A stretch of 64,000 nucleotides of DNA. Source: Rhizopus arrhizus. Lineage: Eukaryota; Mucoromycota; Mucoromycetes; Mucorales; Rhizopodaceae. A program made the position numbers and the translations under genes. Where the stretch lies: the NCBI GenBank assembly GCA_024220505.1, contig JAKZZE010000022.1, forward strand, positions 950,677 to 1,014,676, written 5' to 3'. The stretch's first letter is position 1. Each line of letters begins with the position of its first letter. The notes below the pieces were generated by a model. That model searched no databases, had not been told where the DNA came from, and saw only the letters and a list, made by a program, of their open reading frames with translations. Positions 1-9,799 of the stretch are shown in pieces.

Positions 1-785
1 TTTAAATTACTGCAGGATTATGTGAATAGCCATTATTCATTTAAAAATACCAACAACCGCGATTTGCGCAAGTACCTCGAGCGCCAATATTATACAAAGA
101 AGGCGGGAATATCCACGGGTGAGGAGGAAGATCCAGTTGAAGAATTCATAAGAAAACGAAAAGCAGCAAAAGTCACCCGTAGAAGCGCTGTAAGTGCCAC
201 ATAAAATATTGTAATCGCATAACTAACTTTGTTTTTTAGAAAACAAGAGCTCGTAAGGCTATATACGAGCAGTACAAGGATCAAGGCGTTTACGAAAGTT
301 ATCCAAACTGTGAGTATTTGCTTCAACAGCAATACATGTCTGAAGAAGAAGACATGTACAACAATGATACAATCGACAAGGTGGAGGAAATTCTTCTGGA
401 GCAAAATCCAGATAGAATAACTTCTTTTACTGAAAAGGAACGCATGTCTGTCTTGTGTAAGGAAACAGTTGATTATTTTGAAGTTCGCGTACCAAAGTAC
501 AGATCACCTGCAGTAAGTCTGATTAATATCTCTTTAAGCGTAATCAACTAATTATCCAATATTCAGTGTACCGAATTTTTTAAGCTGTTGGATGATCAGA
601 TAGCAAGTGACAAGGCAAAGAGGCAAAGAACTGGAAATAGCAGCATCCAATTTCTTCCTCGTATACAAAGAAAATGCTCGTTGCCTGTTCCTGACTTCAT
701 CAAAAAAGAAAATATAACTGAAGAGAGTATCGCTTGGGCTTTTGGTGGTGAAATAGAGTTGGATGAAATCAACTTGCTGCTTTAA
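1..785 (+). CDS. 3' part of a three-exon gene, unnamed fungal hypothetical family
   Basis: Three exons read in phase: window start to 189, 240-512 and 567-785 (stop TAA). Introns are 190-239 (GTAAGT, branch-like CTAAC, TTTTTTAG) and 513-566 (GTAAGT...TTCAG). Both introns are phase 0. The visible 3' part encodes about 226 residues; the 5' end lies outside the window. Exon 2 has an acidic SEEED run and ends in VRVPKYRSPA. Exon 3 opens with CTEFFKLLDD, has a basic KAKRQR patch and a SIAWAFGG tail. The pattern SDEE/SEEED, then a PxYRS motif, then FxxLD is one I recall from uncharacterised fungal proteins, and the minus-strand gene at 45602-46834 has the same layout with introns at matching places. 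The basic patch suggests a nuclear protein, but I assign no function. Confidence 0.75.
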
Positions 786-2126
786 AAAAAAAAAAAAAAA
801 CTTGTGAAATAAATAAAACAAAAAAAAAATGAAAGCGGTGTTTAGATCTTTAAATTTAATTTTTTTTTTTTACCTTTGTTTCATTCTAGATTTGGTTACA
901 GATAAAATCAGTTTGCCGTTTGTATTGTGGTCTTTGAATCTTATTTTAGATTTCTGTTTGATGCTTTCCACCTTCGTCATATTTGGTCCACTTTTATTTA
1001 ATGAAAAAATTTCTAAAGTACTTTTTTTTTAAAACCCAAATTTAAAACACTCCTTTTTTTTATTCAAGTTTAAACAATACATTGAATGGAGATTCCTTTT
1101 GTAATGTCAATGCTGGGAGTGTAATTTTTTTTTTTTTACAATTTCAACATTGCAACTTTTTTTTTTTTTTTTCAAAAGTACTCAGTAACAATATACTTTT
1201 TCTCTTGTTTTTTAACCTTTTCATAGAAATCTCAAGACGTGTAGCATAATAGACATTCATTCCGTTGCCACCTTTTTTTTCTTTACTCTCAAAAAATAAA
1301 AATGATTATCAAAAATACTCTGTCTTTTTTATGCCGTGATCTTACTATTTAAAACATATCTTTTTCAGCTTTAAAACAAGTTTAACTTCTTTAGAGCCAA
1401 AAGAATCCTTCTTTTTTTTATATATTTTATTCAATCTTTTAAATTTTCTACTATATTCACATTCTTTTTTTTTGTTCTAATTTATAAACACATACTTTTA
1501 TACTTATTATTATAGCGATATTATGCACTTATATAAGAGTTTCATCCCTCTTATTCATATGTACCTCTTTACTCTTTCTTTTTTTTTTTTTTTCTTTTGT
1601 TCATTAGTAACCAAAATAAATCTCCTTTTGTATTAAACAAAGTTTTTTTTTTTGTAAAATACGACATGAGAGCCGAAGAATGCTTGAAAAGAAAACGCCA
1701 CGACTCAATCACTTGGATTTCCGAGCTTGTAGGCCAATAGAACTGTGTTTTCGATCTTTGTTGAAGTTAAAAAATATTGCACTGAAGTTGAAAAAGCATA
1801 GTCTTCCCAATTTGTAATCTTGTATGGCATCATGTAGCACAACAGAAAATTATTTATTTTTTTAAAAAATACAATGTCTTTTTATTCAACAAACATATTA
1901 TATACTTTTGATTATTTTTATAGATTTACAATCTATTTTTTTCAAGCTTTCTTCTGATATAAAAATCAGCTTTCTAACATTTAAATCCGAGTTCTCACTC
2001 ATTTAATAGAATTACCACTATCAAAAAAGATCAACTTTATCAACTTGGATAACGGTGATTGGGTGCAGTGCGGGTCGGGGAGTTGGGTAAGGGCTTATGT
2101 CCTTTAGCCACGACAAAAGCATCTCC
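786..2126. other. AT-rich intergenic DNA
   Basis: This stretch is dominated by T and A homopolymers of 8-18 bases. A 67-codon frame at 829-1032 is only a run of Phe and Leu codons over T tracts, so I do not call it. One short segment (1666-1740) stands out as less AT-rich: it opens with ATG and reads 24 codons to a stop, beginning MRAEECLKRKRHDSITW. It could be a relic exon or a small ORF. Nothing else recognisable is present upstream of the tRNA. Confidence 0.5.
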
Positions 2127-2199
2127 GCCCGGCTAGCTCAATCGGTAGAGCGTGAGACTCTTAATCTCAAGGTTGGGGGTTCGACCCCCCCGTCGGGCT
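2127..2199 (+). tRNA. tRNA-Lys (anticodon CTT)
   Basis: The sequence folds as a 73-nt cloverleaf. A 7-bp acceptor stem joins GCCCGGC to GTCGGGC, with one G-T pair, and the discriminator base is T2199. The anticodon stem is TGAGA/TCTCA around the loop CTCTTAA, which reads anticodon CTT (Lys, AAG). The internal promoter is intact: an A box TAGCTCAATCGG and a B box GGTTCGACCCC. There is no intron. No clear T4 terminator follows at once. The gene points into the transposon nest on its right. Confidence 0.93.
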
Positions 2200-2228
2200 T
2201 GATCTGCATGTATTCTTTCTACTATAAC

Positions 2229-2250
2229 ACTGAAGGAAGACAAACAGTAA
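2229..2250 (+). other. 22-bp motif also found downstream of the tRNA-Thr gene
   Basis: The motif begins ACTGAAGGAAGACAAACAGT and runs to 2250. It lies 30 bp beyond the 3' end of tRNA-Lys. The same 22 bp with one mismatch occurs, relative to transcription, downstream of the tRNA-Thr gene at 43736-43757 on the minus strand. Its ends ACTG and CAGT are complementary, giving a weak palindromic frame. It may be the footprint of a tRNA-associated mobile element or a processing signal. Confidence 0.6.
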
Positions 2251-2289
2251 ATATTTTGTTTGTACCACGCCAGTGTCGTGCTTGTTCTT

Positions 2290-2438
2290 GTGTCATGTCT
2301 TTTATTTTCTAAATTTGGCAATGTTACAATTCGTTCCTTATCAAGACTTTTGTACGAGTTACTGAAGATGACTCATGAAGTAGACAATAATGAACGAATT
2401 GTAACATTGCCAAATTTAGAAAATAAAAGACATGACAC
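2290..2438. repeat. Perfect 46-bp inverted repeat with 57-bp spacer
   Basis: The left arm is 2290-2335 and the right arm is 2393-2438. They are exact reverse complements over 46 bp, so single strands can form a long hairpin. The arms begin GTGTCATGTCTTTTATTTTC on the left. Perfect identity implies a recent foldback insertion or active correction. It lies between tRNA-Lys and the first LTR. Confidence 0.9.
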
Positions 2439-2615
2439 CAGTAATGTAACAAACAAGAATGAAACGTCGGAATTTAAATCGTTGCAGTTTATAACGAACG
2501 CCTTGCAGTTTACAACAACCACCTTACACTATACAACAACCGCCTCTTATGTTATAACAACCATTCAAAATACCAAAAACAGAACAAAATCATAAAACCC
2601 AAAAACATATAAATA

Positions 2616-5269
2616 ACGTGCCACCAAGCTTAAACCTGAAAATTTTTTTGACAATTTTCAAATGCTATAAACTTTTCCACAAATAATCCAACAATAAAAC
2701 AAAGCCATAACAATTATTATATAAACCTTTCTGAACATTTCTTATGGATTAGATTGTTAATTTTATTAATAATATTTTCTTTTTATATCATTTGAAAACA
2801 TGCGGTATTTCAAAATTTTAGCTGGTAGTCCTTAGGGAAGACATATATTGAAACAAATTTTTTTAATACCGTATGGTAGAGGACAGATAAACATAACAGT
2901 CACATATTACGTAATCAATATGAGAGAGCTCGTACTATAACATAGGTGCCTCTTCTCCCTTATTCATACTCTAAAACTATGCCTCCACTTAACGCTAGAA
3001 AACGAGCTTATCTTAAAAAACATAGAAATGAGACGAACCAATTTGTCCCTCATTTAAATGATCAAGACTGGGACATGAGCGATTCTGAGCTTATAGAATT
3101 AAGCAACATAACTGAAATGCGTAATGCTGATCCTACAATCAGCATGTCAATCAACAATGTTTTGCTTGATAATAATGTAAAGCGAAACAGACCTTTGTCT
3201 TATTCGAAAACCTCTAGGTCAACACGCTGGAGACGAGAAAAAGAAGCTAAATCTGTTAATGATAAGGGCAAACTCGAGAGTTTTGGATTTGTATCTATTG
3301 CCCCTTTTGTAGAAGCCAGTTCTCCCATATTGTCAAAGAATGAAATACAACTTTTGAGAATCCAAGAAATACTTCCAAAACTTCAAATGTATGTGAAACC
3401 TGTGATGAACTCGAAGGATAAAGAAAACACGATCGAGAGATACAGTTTTATGCAATACTCTTCGATTTATACTTACTTTATTAAGAGAATTGAGGGTATT
3501 CCTATTACTTTGGCTTCTCGTGAGGCAGCTAGAATTCATTGGGCAGATAACAACGTTGCGTATCGTGCCATGACTATCGTAAAATGGGCTAAAGAATATT
3601 TGAGTCAAGGGGTGTTATCGAGACATCGACAAGGTGTTCATTCAAAAAGAAAGTCTTTTCTTAATGATGCCGATATCAAGGAAATGGTTCTCGAAGAAAT
3701 ACGTAGAATGAAGCCTGCTGAACGTTCCTTGGTTACTATTAAAAAATTCATTGATGAAGTAGTTATCCCATCCAAATTGGGCGTAATAATGCAACCTGTT
3801 CCTGAAAGCACGCTCAGTAACTATCTCCATGAATGGGGTTATGTCTATAGAAAGAACAAAAAAACCATTTACTTCGATGGTCACGAACGCGAAGATGTGG
3901 TCGAGTATAGAAGCGTTTGGTCGAAGAGGATGCTCGAATATATGGAAAAAATGGATTTTTACTCTGGAGAAACTGAGGAAGATGTATTGGAGCCAAATGC
4001 ATTACCAGAAGGCGAGAGAAAGTGCGTGTTCGTTACGCACGATGAAAGTACTTTCTACGCAAATGATGGTAAGAACGATATGTGGTTAGCTGATGGAGAA
4101 AATTACATCAGAAAAAAGGGTCCTGGGCTATCTATCATGGTGAGTGAGTTTCAATGCCCTTGCCATGGAACAATGAAGATTCAAAAGTGGTCTTCAAGAA
4201 AGCTGTTCAAGGCAGGTACTGCAAGAGATGGATGGTGGACTTCAAAACACATGGTTGAGCAGTTAAAAGAAGATGCAATCGGCCTTTTCGAAGCACTTCA
4301 CCCCAATTGTGTAGCTGTTTTTCTCTTTGATAACAGCTCCAATCATGGTGCTTTTGCTGATGATGCTTTGGTCGCCAGCCGAATGACTCTCAATGAAAAG
4401 CCTTGGCCATTGAGTGAGAAATTCCAGTTCCGAGATACTGTATATATCTCAAGATCCACAGGTATGGAGGAAGTCCAGTCCTTCTACTATGAAAAAGAGA
4501 TCAAGAAAAGGGATAAGAAGGGAAACTTGAAAACAAAAAAAGTACGTTATTTCAAGGGAATAAGAAAATTTTTGGAGGAAAGAAGTCTATGGATTGGACA
4601 TGATCTGGAAGGCAAGAAATGGAAGTTACATTGTGGGGCTCCAGATAGAGTTAATCCAATTTGCTGCGCTCTCCATTTTTTAGAGAATTGCCCTGATTTT
4701 AAAAATCAAAAGTCTGCTTTGGAGGAGGTGATCATAAACTCTGGACACGTTTTTGAGCTGTATCCTAAATACCATTGCGAATGTAATTGGATCGAAATGT
4801 ACTGGGGTGCAGCAAAAAGAGAAGCTCGCTTGAAATGCGATTACTCCTTTAAGTCTCTTGAGGAAAATATCGATTTATTTTTGGATAAAGCCGGCGATTT
4901 AACACATATACGTAGGTATTTTAGGAGATCAATGGACTTTATTGAAGCTTATAATCGATGTACTGATGTCAGAGAAGTTGTTCAAGAGGTGAAAAAGTTT
5001 GTCGAGAAAAAGTATTTGTCTCACAGAAAAGTCAGAGTGCCTTCAGGTTTGGTATAGTTAACAATAAATATCATTAAAACTAGGCTTTTTTTCTAAGAAA
5101 AAAACGTCATTAAGTCCCTCTAATTTCAGGAAATAAGCAATGTCTACACTAAATGTCATGAGATGTCCAAAAAAAAAAAAAAAAAAAAATACACCTCATG
5201 TCCACGATGTCAAAAAAAAAAAAATTGAAACAAAATTAAAATTTTTCAGGTTTAAGCTTGGTGGCACGT
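2616..5269 (+). mobile_element. Intact Tc1/mariner-related transposon, 2.65 kb
   Basis: Terminal inverted repeats of about 24-27 bp begin ACGTGCCACCAAGCTTAAAC at 2616, with the reverse complement ending at 5269. TA flanks both sides (2614-2615 and 5270-5271), the target duplication expected for the IS630/Tc1/mariner superfamily. It carries one long uninterrupted gene (2979-5057) with 3' A runs near 5170-5225. It sits inside an LTR, so it is younger than that LTR. It is far longer than usual Tc1 elements (about 1.3-2 kb). Confidence 0.88.
2979..5057 (+). CDS. DDE-type transposase-like protein, 692 aa
   Basis: This is a single open exon. The frame is open from 2946, but the first ATG is at 2979 and gives 692 residues. 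A DDE-like triad can be placed: D355 in THDESTFYANDG, D451 in FLFDNSSNHGAF and E606 in CECNWIEMYWGAAKR. The last motif resembles the Tc1/IS630 PxxNPIExxW block. The D-to-E distance (about 154 residues) is much longer than the 34-39 of classical Tc1/mariner and includes a basic segment EIKKRDKKGNLKTKK. The N-terminal half holds basic helical regions likely to bind DNA. Location between matching inverted repeats with TA duplications supports transposase function. No stop or frameshift is seen, so it may be functional. Confidence 0.82.
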   Translation: MPPLNARKRAYLKKHRNETNQFVPHLNDQDWDMSDSELIELSNITEMRNADPTISMSINNVLLDNNVKRNRPLSYSKTSRSTRWRREKEAKSVNDKGKLESFGFVSIAPFVEASSPILSKNEIQLLRIQEILPKLQMYVKPVMNSKDKENTIERYSFMQYSSIYTYFIKRIEGIPITLASREAARIHWADNNVAYRAMTIVKWAKEYLSQGVLSRHRQGVHSKRKSFLNDADIKEMVLEEIRRMKPAERSLVTIKKFIDEVVIPSKLGVIMQPVPESTLSNYLHEWGYVYRKNKKTIYFDGHEREDVVEYRSVWSKRMLEYMEKMDFYSGETEEDVLEPNALPEGERKCVFVTHDESTFYANDGKNDMWLADGENYIRKKGPGLSIMVSEFQCPCHGTMKIQKWSSRKLFKAGTARDGWWTSKHMVEQLKEDAIGLFEALHPNCVAVFLFDNSSNHGAFADDALVASRMTLNEKPWPLSEKFQFRDTVYISRSTGMEEVQSFYYEKEIKKRDKKGNLKTKKVRYFKGIRKFLEERSLWIGHDLEGKKWKLHCGAPDRVNPICCALHFLENCPDFKNQKSALEEVIINSGHVFELYPKYHCECNWIEMYWGAAKREARLKCDYSFKSLEENIDLFLDKAGDLTHIRRYFRRSMDFIEAYNRCTDVREVVQEVKKFVEKKYLSHRKVRVPSGLV

Positions 5270-5650
5270 TAACCTCACATAATAATCTCAAAAAATAGAA
5301 CTTCACTTCTAACTTCTTAACTTCTAACTTCCTAACTTCTCTCTTATTTTATTTTTACTTTTTCTTTTTATCAAATAAATATTCTTTTAAAGAGGCAAAC
5401 TATCTCTTATTTTATTTAACATCAAGAACAAGAAGTCCCTTGAAGCTATTATACTTCATTGTAAATCCCCTTTTTTATTTTACTTTATCTTTTTATTTTT
5501 ATTCTACCTTAACTAAAACAGTTTGATCTACTTTATAAGATCTGGTGGTCACTATAACAAGCGAATCAAGCCAATCCAACTCATATAAAAGCAATTATTA
5601 TACCAATTACAACTTAAATCTGTTTATTTAAACCTCAACTCAACACACTC

Positions 5651-6112
5651 AAGCGAACTAGTAAAAATTTATTACAGTAAGAAAATGAACTTCTGCGTAA
5701 CAATCTATTTGAAATCGGAGTATCAACTCTTTTGCTTGAAAACCAAAAACAACATAAAAATATAAAATCCAAAAACATATAAATACCCTCATATCTTATC
5801 CCTATTTTGACTTCACTTCACTTCACTTCACTTCACTTTACTTTTCTTTATTACAGAATATTATATTCTTTTTATCTTTTCTTTATTTTATAAACCAATA
5901 AAACCATCAAGCGTTCAAAAGAAACCCTTTGGTCTGTGTTCTATTCAAAATACTGAAGCCCCTTGAAGCTAAATCAACTTCATTGTAAACTTATTCCTAA
6001 ACCTCAAGAGTTTAGCCTATTTTAACAAGTTTGATCTACTTAAGAAGATCTGGTGGTCACTACCGACAATACTTATTTACTTACAAAAGTAAACCCACAA
6101 ACAAGCTATATA
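5651..6112 (+). repeat. Gypsy-type LTR, left part
   Basis: This is LTR-like sequence in the plus orientation. It contains AAAACATATAAATA, a short CTTCA tandem (about 5813-5840), CTTGAAGCTAAATCAACTTC, GATCTACTTAAGAAGATCTGG and GGTGGTCACT. It breaks at a TA (6111-6112), where Tc1-like sequence starts. The matching distal end, AAACTCCAATCTCACA, reappears right after the Tc1 pile at about 9356-9380. The LTR is therefore split by about 3.2 kb of insertions. Confidence 0.6.
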
Positions 6113-6540
6113 CAGTAGCGGACAAAACTGGTGCACAAAACTTTTTTTCAGCTTTTAACTACCATTACCTGCTCATGGTAACTGCAATAGTCATGAAACT
6201 GTACTAGAAGGAGGATATACTAGTCATTGTAGTTTATGTATGTTCTAAGCATGACATTGTTAAAACTGAGCGATAAGCGTGCTTTAAATTTATAAAATTT
6301 TATATTTTCTAAAAACTGCAAAAGTGGCTAAGACCTTAGACTTTATATAATCATCTCATCTCTTGATATCATCGGATGTTCTTCTTTGCATATGCTAATA
6401 ATATGCGTGTATATCATTTTCAATAAAAGAACCCGGCTCTTTAGCTACTCTTTTCCAAAGATCATCGACCCTTTTTGATCTAGTGTCGTATCATCATACC
6501 TTTGCCATCAATTGCCACCTGGCATGCTTAAGCGGACTTA
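6113..6540 (-). mobile_element. Fragment of 1.63-kb Tc1-like family A
   Basis: It starts with the family A inverted repeat CAGTAGCGGACAAAACTGGT after a TA. It matches the copies at 26297-27926 and 29662-31291 for about 428 bp, differing mainly by scattered transitions. It is cut at TA 6539-6540, where element B is inserted. The rest of family A does not resume after B; a different decayed Tc1-like sequence follows. This copy is therefore truncated or rearranged. Confidence 0.8.
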
Positions 6541-8179
6541 CAGTAGGTCAAAAAATTGCTGCAAGGAATCCATTTTTCTCAGTTTTTGTAGCGTACATCC
6601 TGTCACAATGGTACGAACTGCTTCTGTTTCTACATAGTAGATTTCCTACATGTCTTGAAAAATCCGAAAGAGTTTAAGCCCCATTGGATAAGTATTGAAG
6701 GAAGTATGAGGCGCGCAATTTGAAAATTTGAAAAAACGAAAATTTGAACGAAATGGGTTTATTTATTAATATTTAGTTGGTCCTCCTTTTTTATTAATAA
6801 CCTCTTGAATTCTTGCCGGCATGCTATCGATATACCTTTGGCAAAGTTCTTTATCAAATTCATTCCATGCTTTTTCTACTCGTTCCCAAAGCTCATCCGT
6901 ATTCTTTGCTCTACGTTCGTAACAGCTGAGCTTTAACTTCAGTTGATGCCATACATGTTCTATTGGATTTAAGTCCGGACTCTGAGCTGGCCAATCGCTA
7001 ATATAGCGCACTTGATGATTATCTAACCAGGCTATTGTGGATTTTGCCTTGTGCTTTGGATCATTATCATGCTGAAAGTAAATGTTGGACCAGTTGAAAT
7101 TGTAGTACTCCATAGTATCACGAAGTGTAGTGTCTAATATATGCTGATAAACATCCGCGTTCATGTTCCCATTGTAAATTTGACAAGCATATCCTGGTCC
7201 TTCAGATGTTATGCAGCCCCACATCATCAACTTGCCGCCTCCATGCTTGACTGTAAACTCTAGATGATGCGGTTGAAGAGGATCACTTGGTCTTTTCCAA
7301 TAATACTTACAACCATCAGAGCCCCATACGTTGATCTTGGTTTCATCAGAAAAGACGACTTTTCGCCATTCTTCCACTGTCCAATCCTGGTGCTTCTTGG
7401 CCCATTCTAATCGATGCTGCATATGAGCTTTTGTCAGAAACGGCTTCTTTTTTTTTATTGAAGAATGGAACTCCATTGATTTCAGGACGTTAATTGCTGA
7501 CTGGTATGAGATATCATAGCCAAGTTGAACCAGCTCCCGGTGTACCTCTTTGGCAGTCTTTAGAACCCCTTCAATGACTTTTCTTTTGATTAGCCGTTTC
7601 GTCACTTTGGAGACTAATGTAGGTCTACCAGCTGAGCCCATTGTCCTATTTGAAAACAACCGCCTAGAGTATTTACTAACAGTTGATTCATGTACTCCAA
7701 CCTCCTTAGCAATATCGTACGTTGATGTGGATCCAGTTAATGCTTGCTTGAGATCGTTTACTTTTTCTTCTGGCAGTCGTTTAGGCATGCGATTGGTAAT
7801 AAGGTAAAAAAGAGAAATAATTTAGATAAGAAAATTTAAAATTTAGAATAAAGGAATTGTAAGCGCTTTTATATACTGGCAACATTCTAATCATGTCAAG
7901 AATGTGAAAAATTATGATAGCAACCGGTTGGGTCGTATTAAAATTTGTTATTCCAAACATATGTAAACAAGTAAAAAATGCCGGATGTTTATAAAATTCC
8001 CTTTAACAATATCGAATTCCACCAATAACTATTGCCCATATCAGATAATCGACGAATAAATGCCCCTTCTAGTGAGGTACAAACAATCAATGTTTGAGAT
8101 AGTTTCATGCAGTATCCATAGACAACCAGCTGTAAAACCGGTATTTTGCAATTCCTTGCAGCAATTTTTTGACCTACTG
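6541..8179 (-). mobile_element. Complete Tc1-like transposon (element B), 1639 bp
   Basis: The inverted repeats are identical for 29 bp, beginning CAGTAGGTCAAAAAATTGCT at 6541 and ending with its reverse complement at 8179. TA dinucleotides at 6539-6540 and 8180-8181 are the target duplication. The element encodes one intact transposase on the minus strand and lies inside the family A fragment. Confidence 0.92.
6766..7788 (-). CDS. Tc1-family transposase, 340 aa, intact
   Basis: This enzyme would cut and paste element B at TA sites. Residues 1-60 form a helix-turn-helix (DIAKEVGVHESTVSKYSRR) followed by a GRP linker (SAGRPTL) and a second HTH-like region. The catalytic domain shows D148 in VVFSDETKINVWG, D241 in FQHDNDPKHK and E277 in SPDLNPIEHVW, the Tc1-type DDE set with about 35 residues between D2 and E. 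The length of 340 residues is normal for Tc1. Start ATG 7788 is the first in the frame. With both inverted repeats intact it could be active; its age cannot be judged without other copies. Confidence 0.93.
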   Translation of the reverse strand: MPKRLPEEKVNDLKQALTGSTSTYDIAKEVGVHESTVSKYSRRLFSNRTMGSAGRPTLVSKVTKRLIKRKVIEGVLKTAKEVHRELVQLGYDISYQSAINVLKSMEFHSSIKKKKPFLTKAHMQHRLEWAKKHQDWTVEEWRKVVFSDETKINVWGSDGCKYYWKRPSDPLQPHHLEFTVKHGGGKLMMWGCITSEGPGYACQIYNGNMNADVYQHILDTTLRDTMEYYNFNWSNIYFQHDNDPKHKAKSTIAWLDNHQVRYISDWPAQSPDLNPIEHVWHQLKLKLSCYERRAKNTDELWERVEKAWNEFDKELCQRYIDSMPARIQEVINKKGGPTKY

Positions 8180-8181
8180 TA

Positions 8182-9353
8182 CCTTACACTGATACCGTGT
8201 ACCTATACAGCTATGACTTTTAATTTATACTTTACGCCGCTATCACTCTGAAGGTATACATCAGATGCCTTCAAATGATGATACTCTAACGTATTCATGT
8301 AAATAATGCGAAGTACATGCAGACAAGTCGTTGAGTTTATGTTACCATCATAAAGCTGACATGCCTAAGCTGGTCCCTGAGCAGGTATGTGACAACACAT
8401 GTTCATCCTACCGCTGCAGTGCTTTACTGTAATGTCGATGTGATGAGGGAGCAAAATGTTATTTTATACTACTCTATACTACTTTACTCCATCTGATCAC
8501 TAGATGCTAGTCTTTGCTTCAGCTGAGAACGCTACTGGTCGTCACTCTTGACTTGGCCAGTTGCGGTGCCTTTTTGCTCATGTTATCTGCTTTTTTCAAT
8601 GATCCTTTTTTAAAAATGCCTTCTTTTTTTTTAGCTCTCGGTCGCAGTTTATGGAACTCAGCGCGTTTACTCCTGAACGGTACATCAACAAGTAACCAAA
8701 CTTACCCAACTCCCTAAATAGCTCTTCCGCTATTGTTCGATGACCAGTAATAATACGCAGCTCGATATAGTGCTTCATGGCAGAAGAGACAATAGCATGT
8801 CTTTCAGCAGACAGGTGTGAATTTCATGAAAAAAGCTTCCTAGTATATCTTTTAACTGTGCGAGAATGAACGTAATATTTATCTACGATATCCTCTAGCT
8901 TCATGCTATTTAGTGATATATCTTTTGTTTCTGGATTGCTTTTCCATTGGTATAGATTTAGACATGATGATGAGAAGTAGTGAGAGAAATTGAGTAAAAA
9001 AAAAGAAACCAAGGGCTCTTGAAGTTGCACTTGCTTTTATATGGATACAATGAGTAACGCTCACAGTTCCATACAAGTACGCTATATAGTCTTCCGATAT
9101 GTTCTTTGTTGATTTAAGTGCAAACATATGAATACGGTACATAATTTAAGCTGGCCGGAAGTCAAATTTTTAAATTCGCATTCACATCTCTCTCTCAATT
9201 TCCAGTATTACTACATGAGACCTTTACTGTTTCAAGACACATGGCCCCGAAAATATACCATAGGAGCCCCAAGCCGGTAGTTGGCATGCACCTTTTGATA
9301 TAGCGAAAAAAGTCGATTTTGCTAAAAGGTTGCTCATATTTTTTCACCTACTG
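8182..9353 (-). pseudogene. Decayed Tc1-like transposon, transposase remnant
   Basis: The minus strand carries broken stretches aligning with the element B transposase. At 8596-8778, TIAEELFRELGKFGYLLMYR parallels the second HTH region and ends in KKKKAFLKKDH. Near 8340-8400 the DNA parallels the segment before the second Asp. Many stops and frameshifts interrupt it. The right end at 9353 is a diverged inverted repeat (CACCTACTG followed by TA), related to but distinct from B. No matching left end is visible, so the element is truncated or rearranged. Confidence 0.65.
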
Positions 9354-9436
9354 TAAACCCTATAAACTCCAATCTCACAATATAAACCCTACAAACTCCA
9401 ATCTCACAATATGAACTCCGAAACTTCTTTCAAGTT

Positions 9437-9799
9437 GTAACGAAATTAGAAATTCTTTTCATCAAACTGTACCACTTGACGAAGAAAGTTCGGATCTGAA
9501 CTAAGTTCATGTCCTCAATATTTTTGATAAACTCAATGAAATTGAAAAACTCAACAAAATTCACAATTCAAAGGAAAACACAAAAACCTAAAAACATCAC
9601 AAAATCAAGAAAACCAAAAACATATAAATATCAACAATTTATCAAGAATTGTAATTATTATTATTATCTTACCTTATCAAAATAAATCTCCTTTGAATCA
9701 AAATACTTCTTTTATTTTATAAATAGGAAGAACTAATAATCCCTTCAATCATATTCTTCATTGTAATCTTTTTTTTATTTTATTTTTTATCTTTCATCT
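9437..9799 (+). repeat. Truncated gypsy-2-type LTR
   Basis: The sequence closely parallels the reverse complement of the gypsy-2 LTR: TGTAACGAAATTAG, ACTGTACCACTTGACGAAGA, ACCAAAAACATATAAATATC, the ATTATT run and a CCCTTCAATCATATTCTTC block. It stops at about 9799, where a different repeat starts. Just upstream (9356-9420), the LTR end AAACTCCAATCTCACA occurs twice in tandem. Confidence 0.75.

Larger units (their letters stand above)
2445..5650 (+). repeat. Solo gypsy-type LTR split by a DNA transposon
   Basis: Sequences at about 2445-2615 and 5270-5650 together resemble the LTRs of gypsy-1 and gypsy-2 in the opposite orientation. They share CAAAAACATATAAATA before the break. After it come the CCTTGAAGC...TTCATTGTAA block, the GATCTACTT...AAGATCTGG block and the conserved GGTGGTCACT. 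The Tc1-related element at 2616-5269 interrupts it with a TA duplication. The outer ends are approximate and I see no convincing target duplication for the LTR itself. Confidence 0.65.

Noticed and set aside
829..1032. 67-codon Phe/Leu-rich frame
   Set aside because: Arises from T homopolymers; no homologous copy, no intron signals and no polar segments expected of a real membrane protein.
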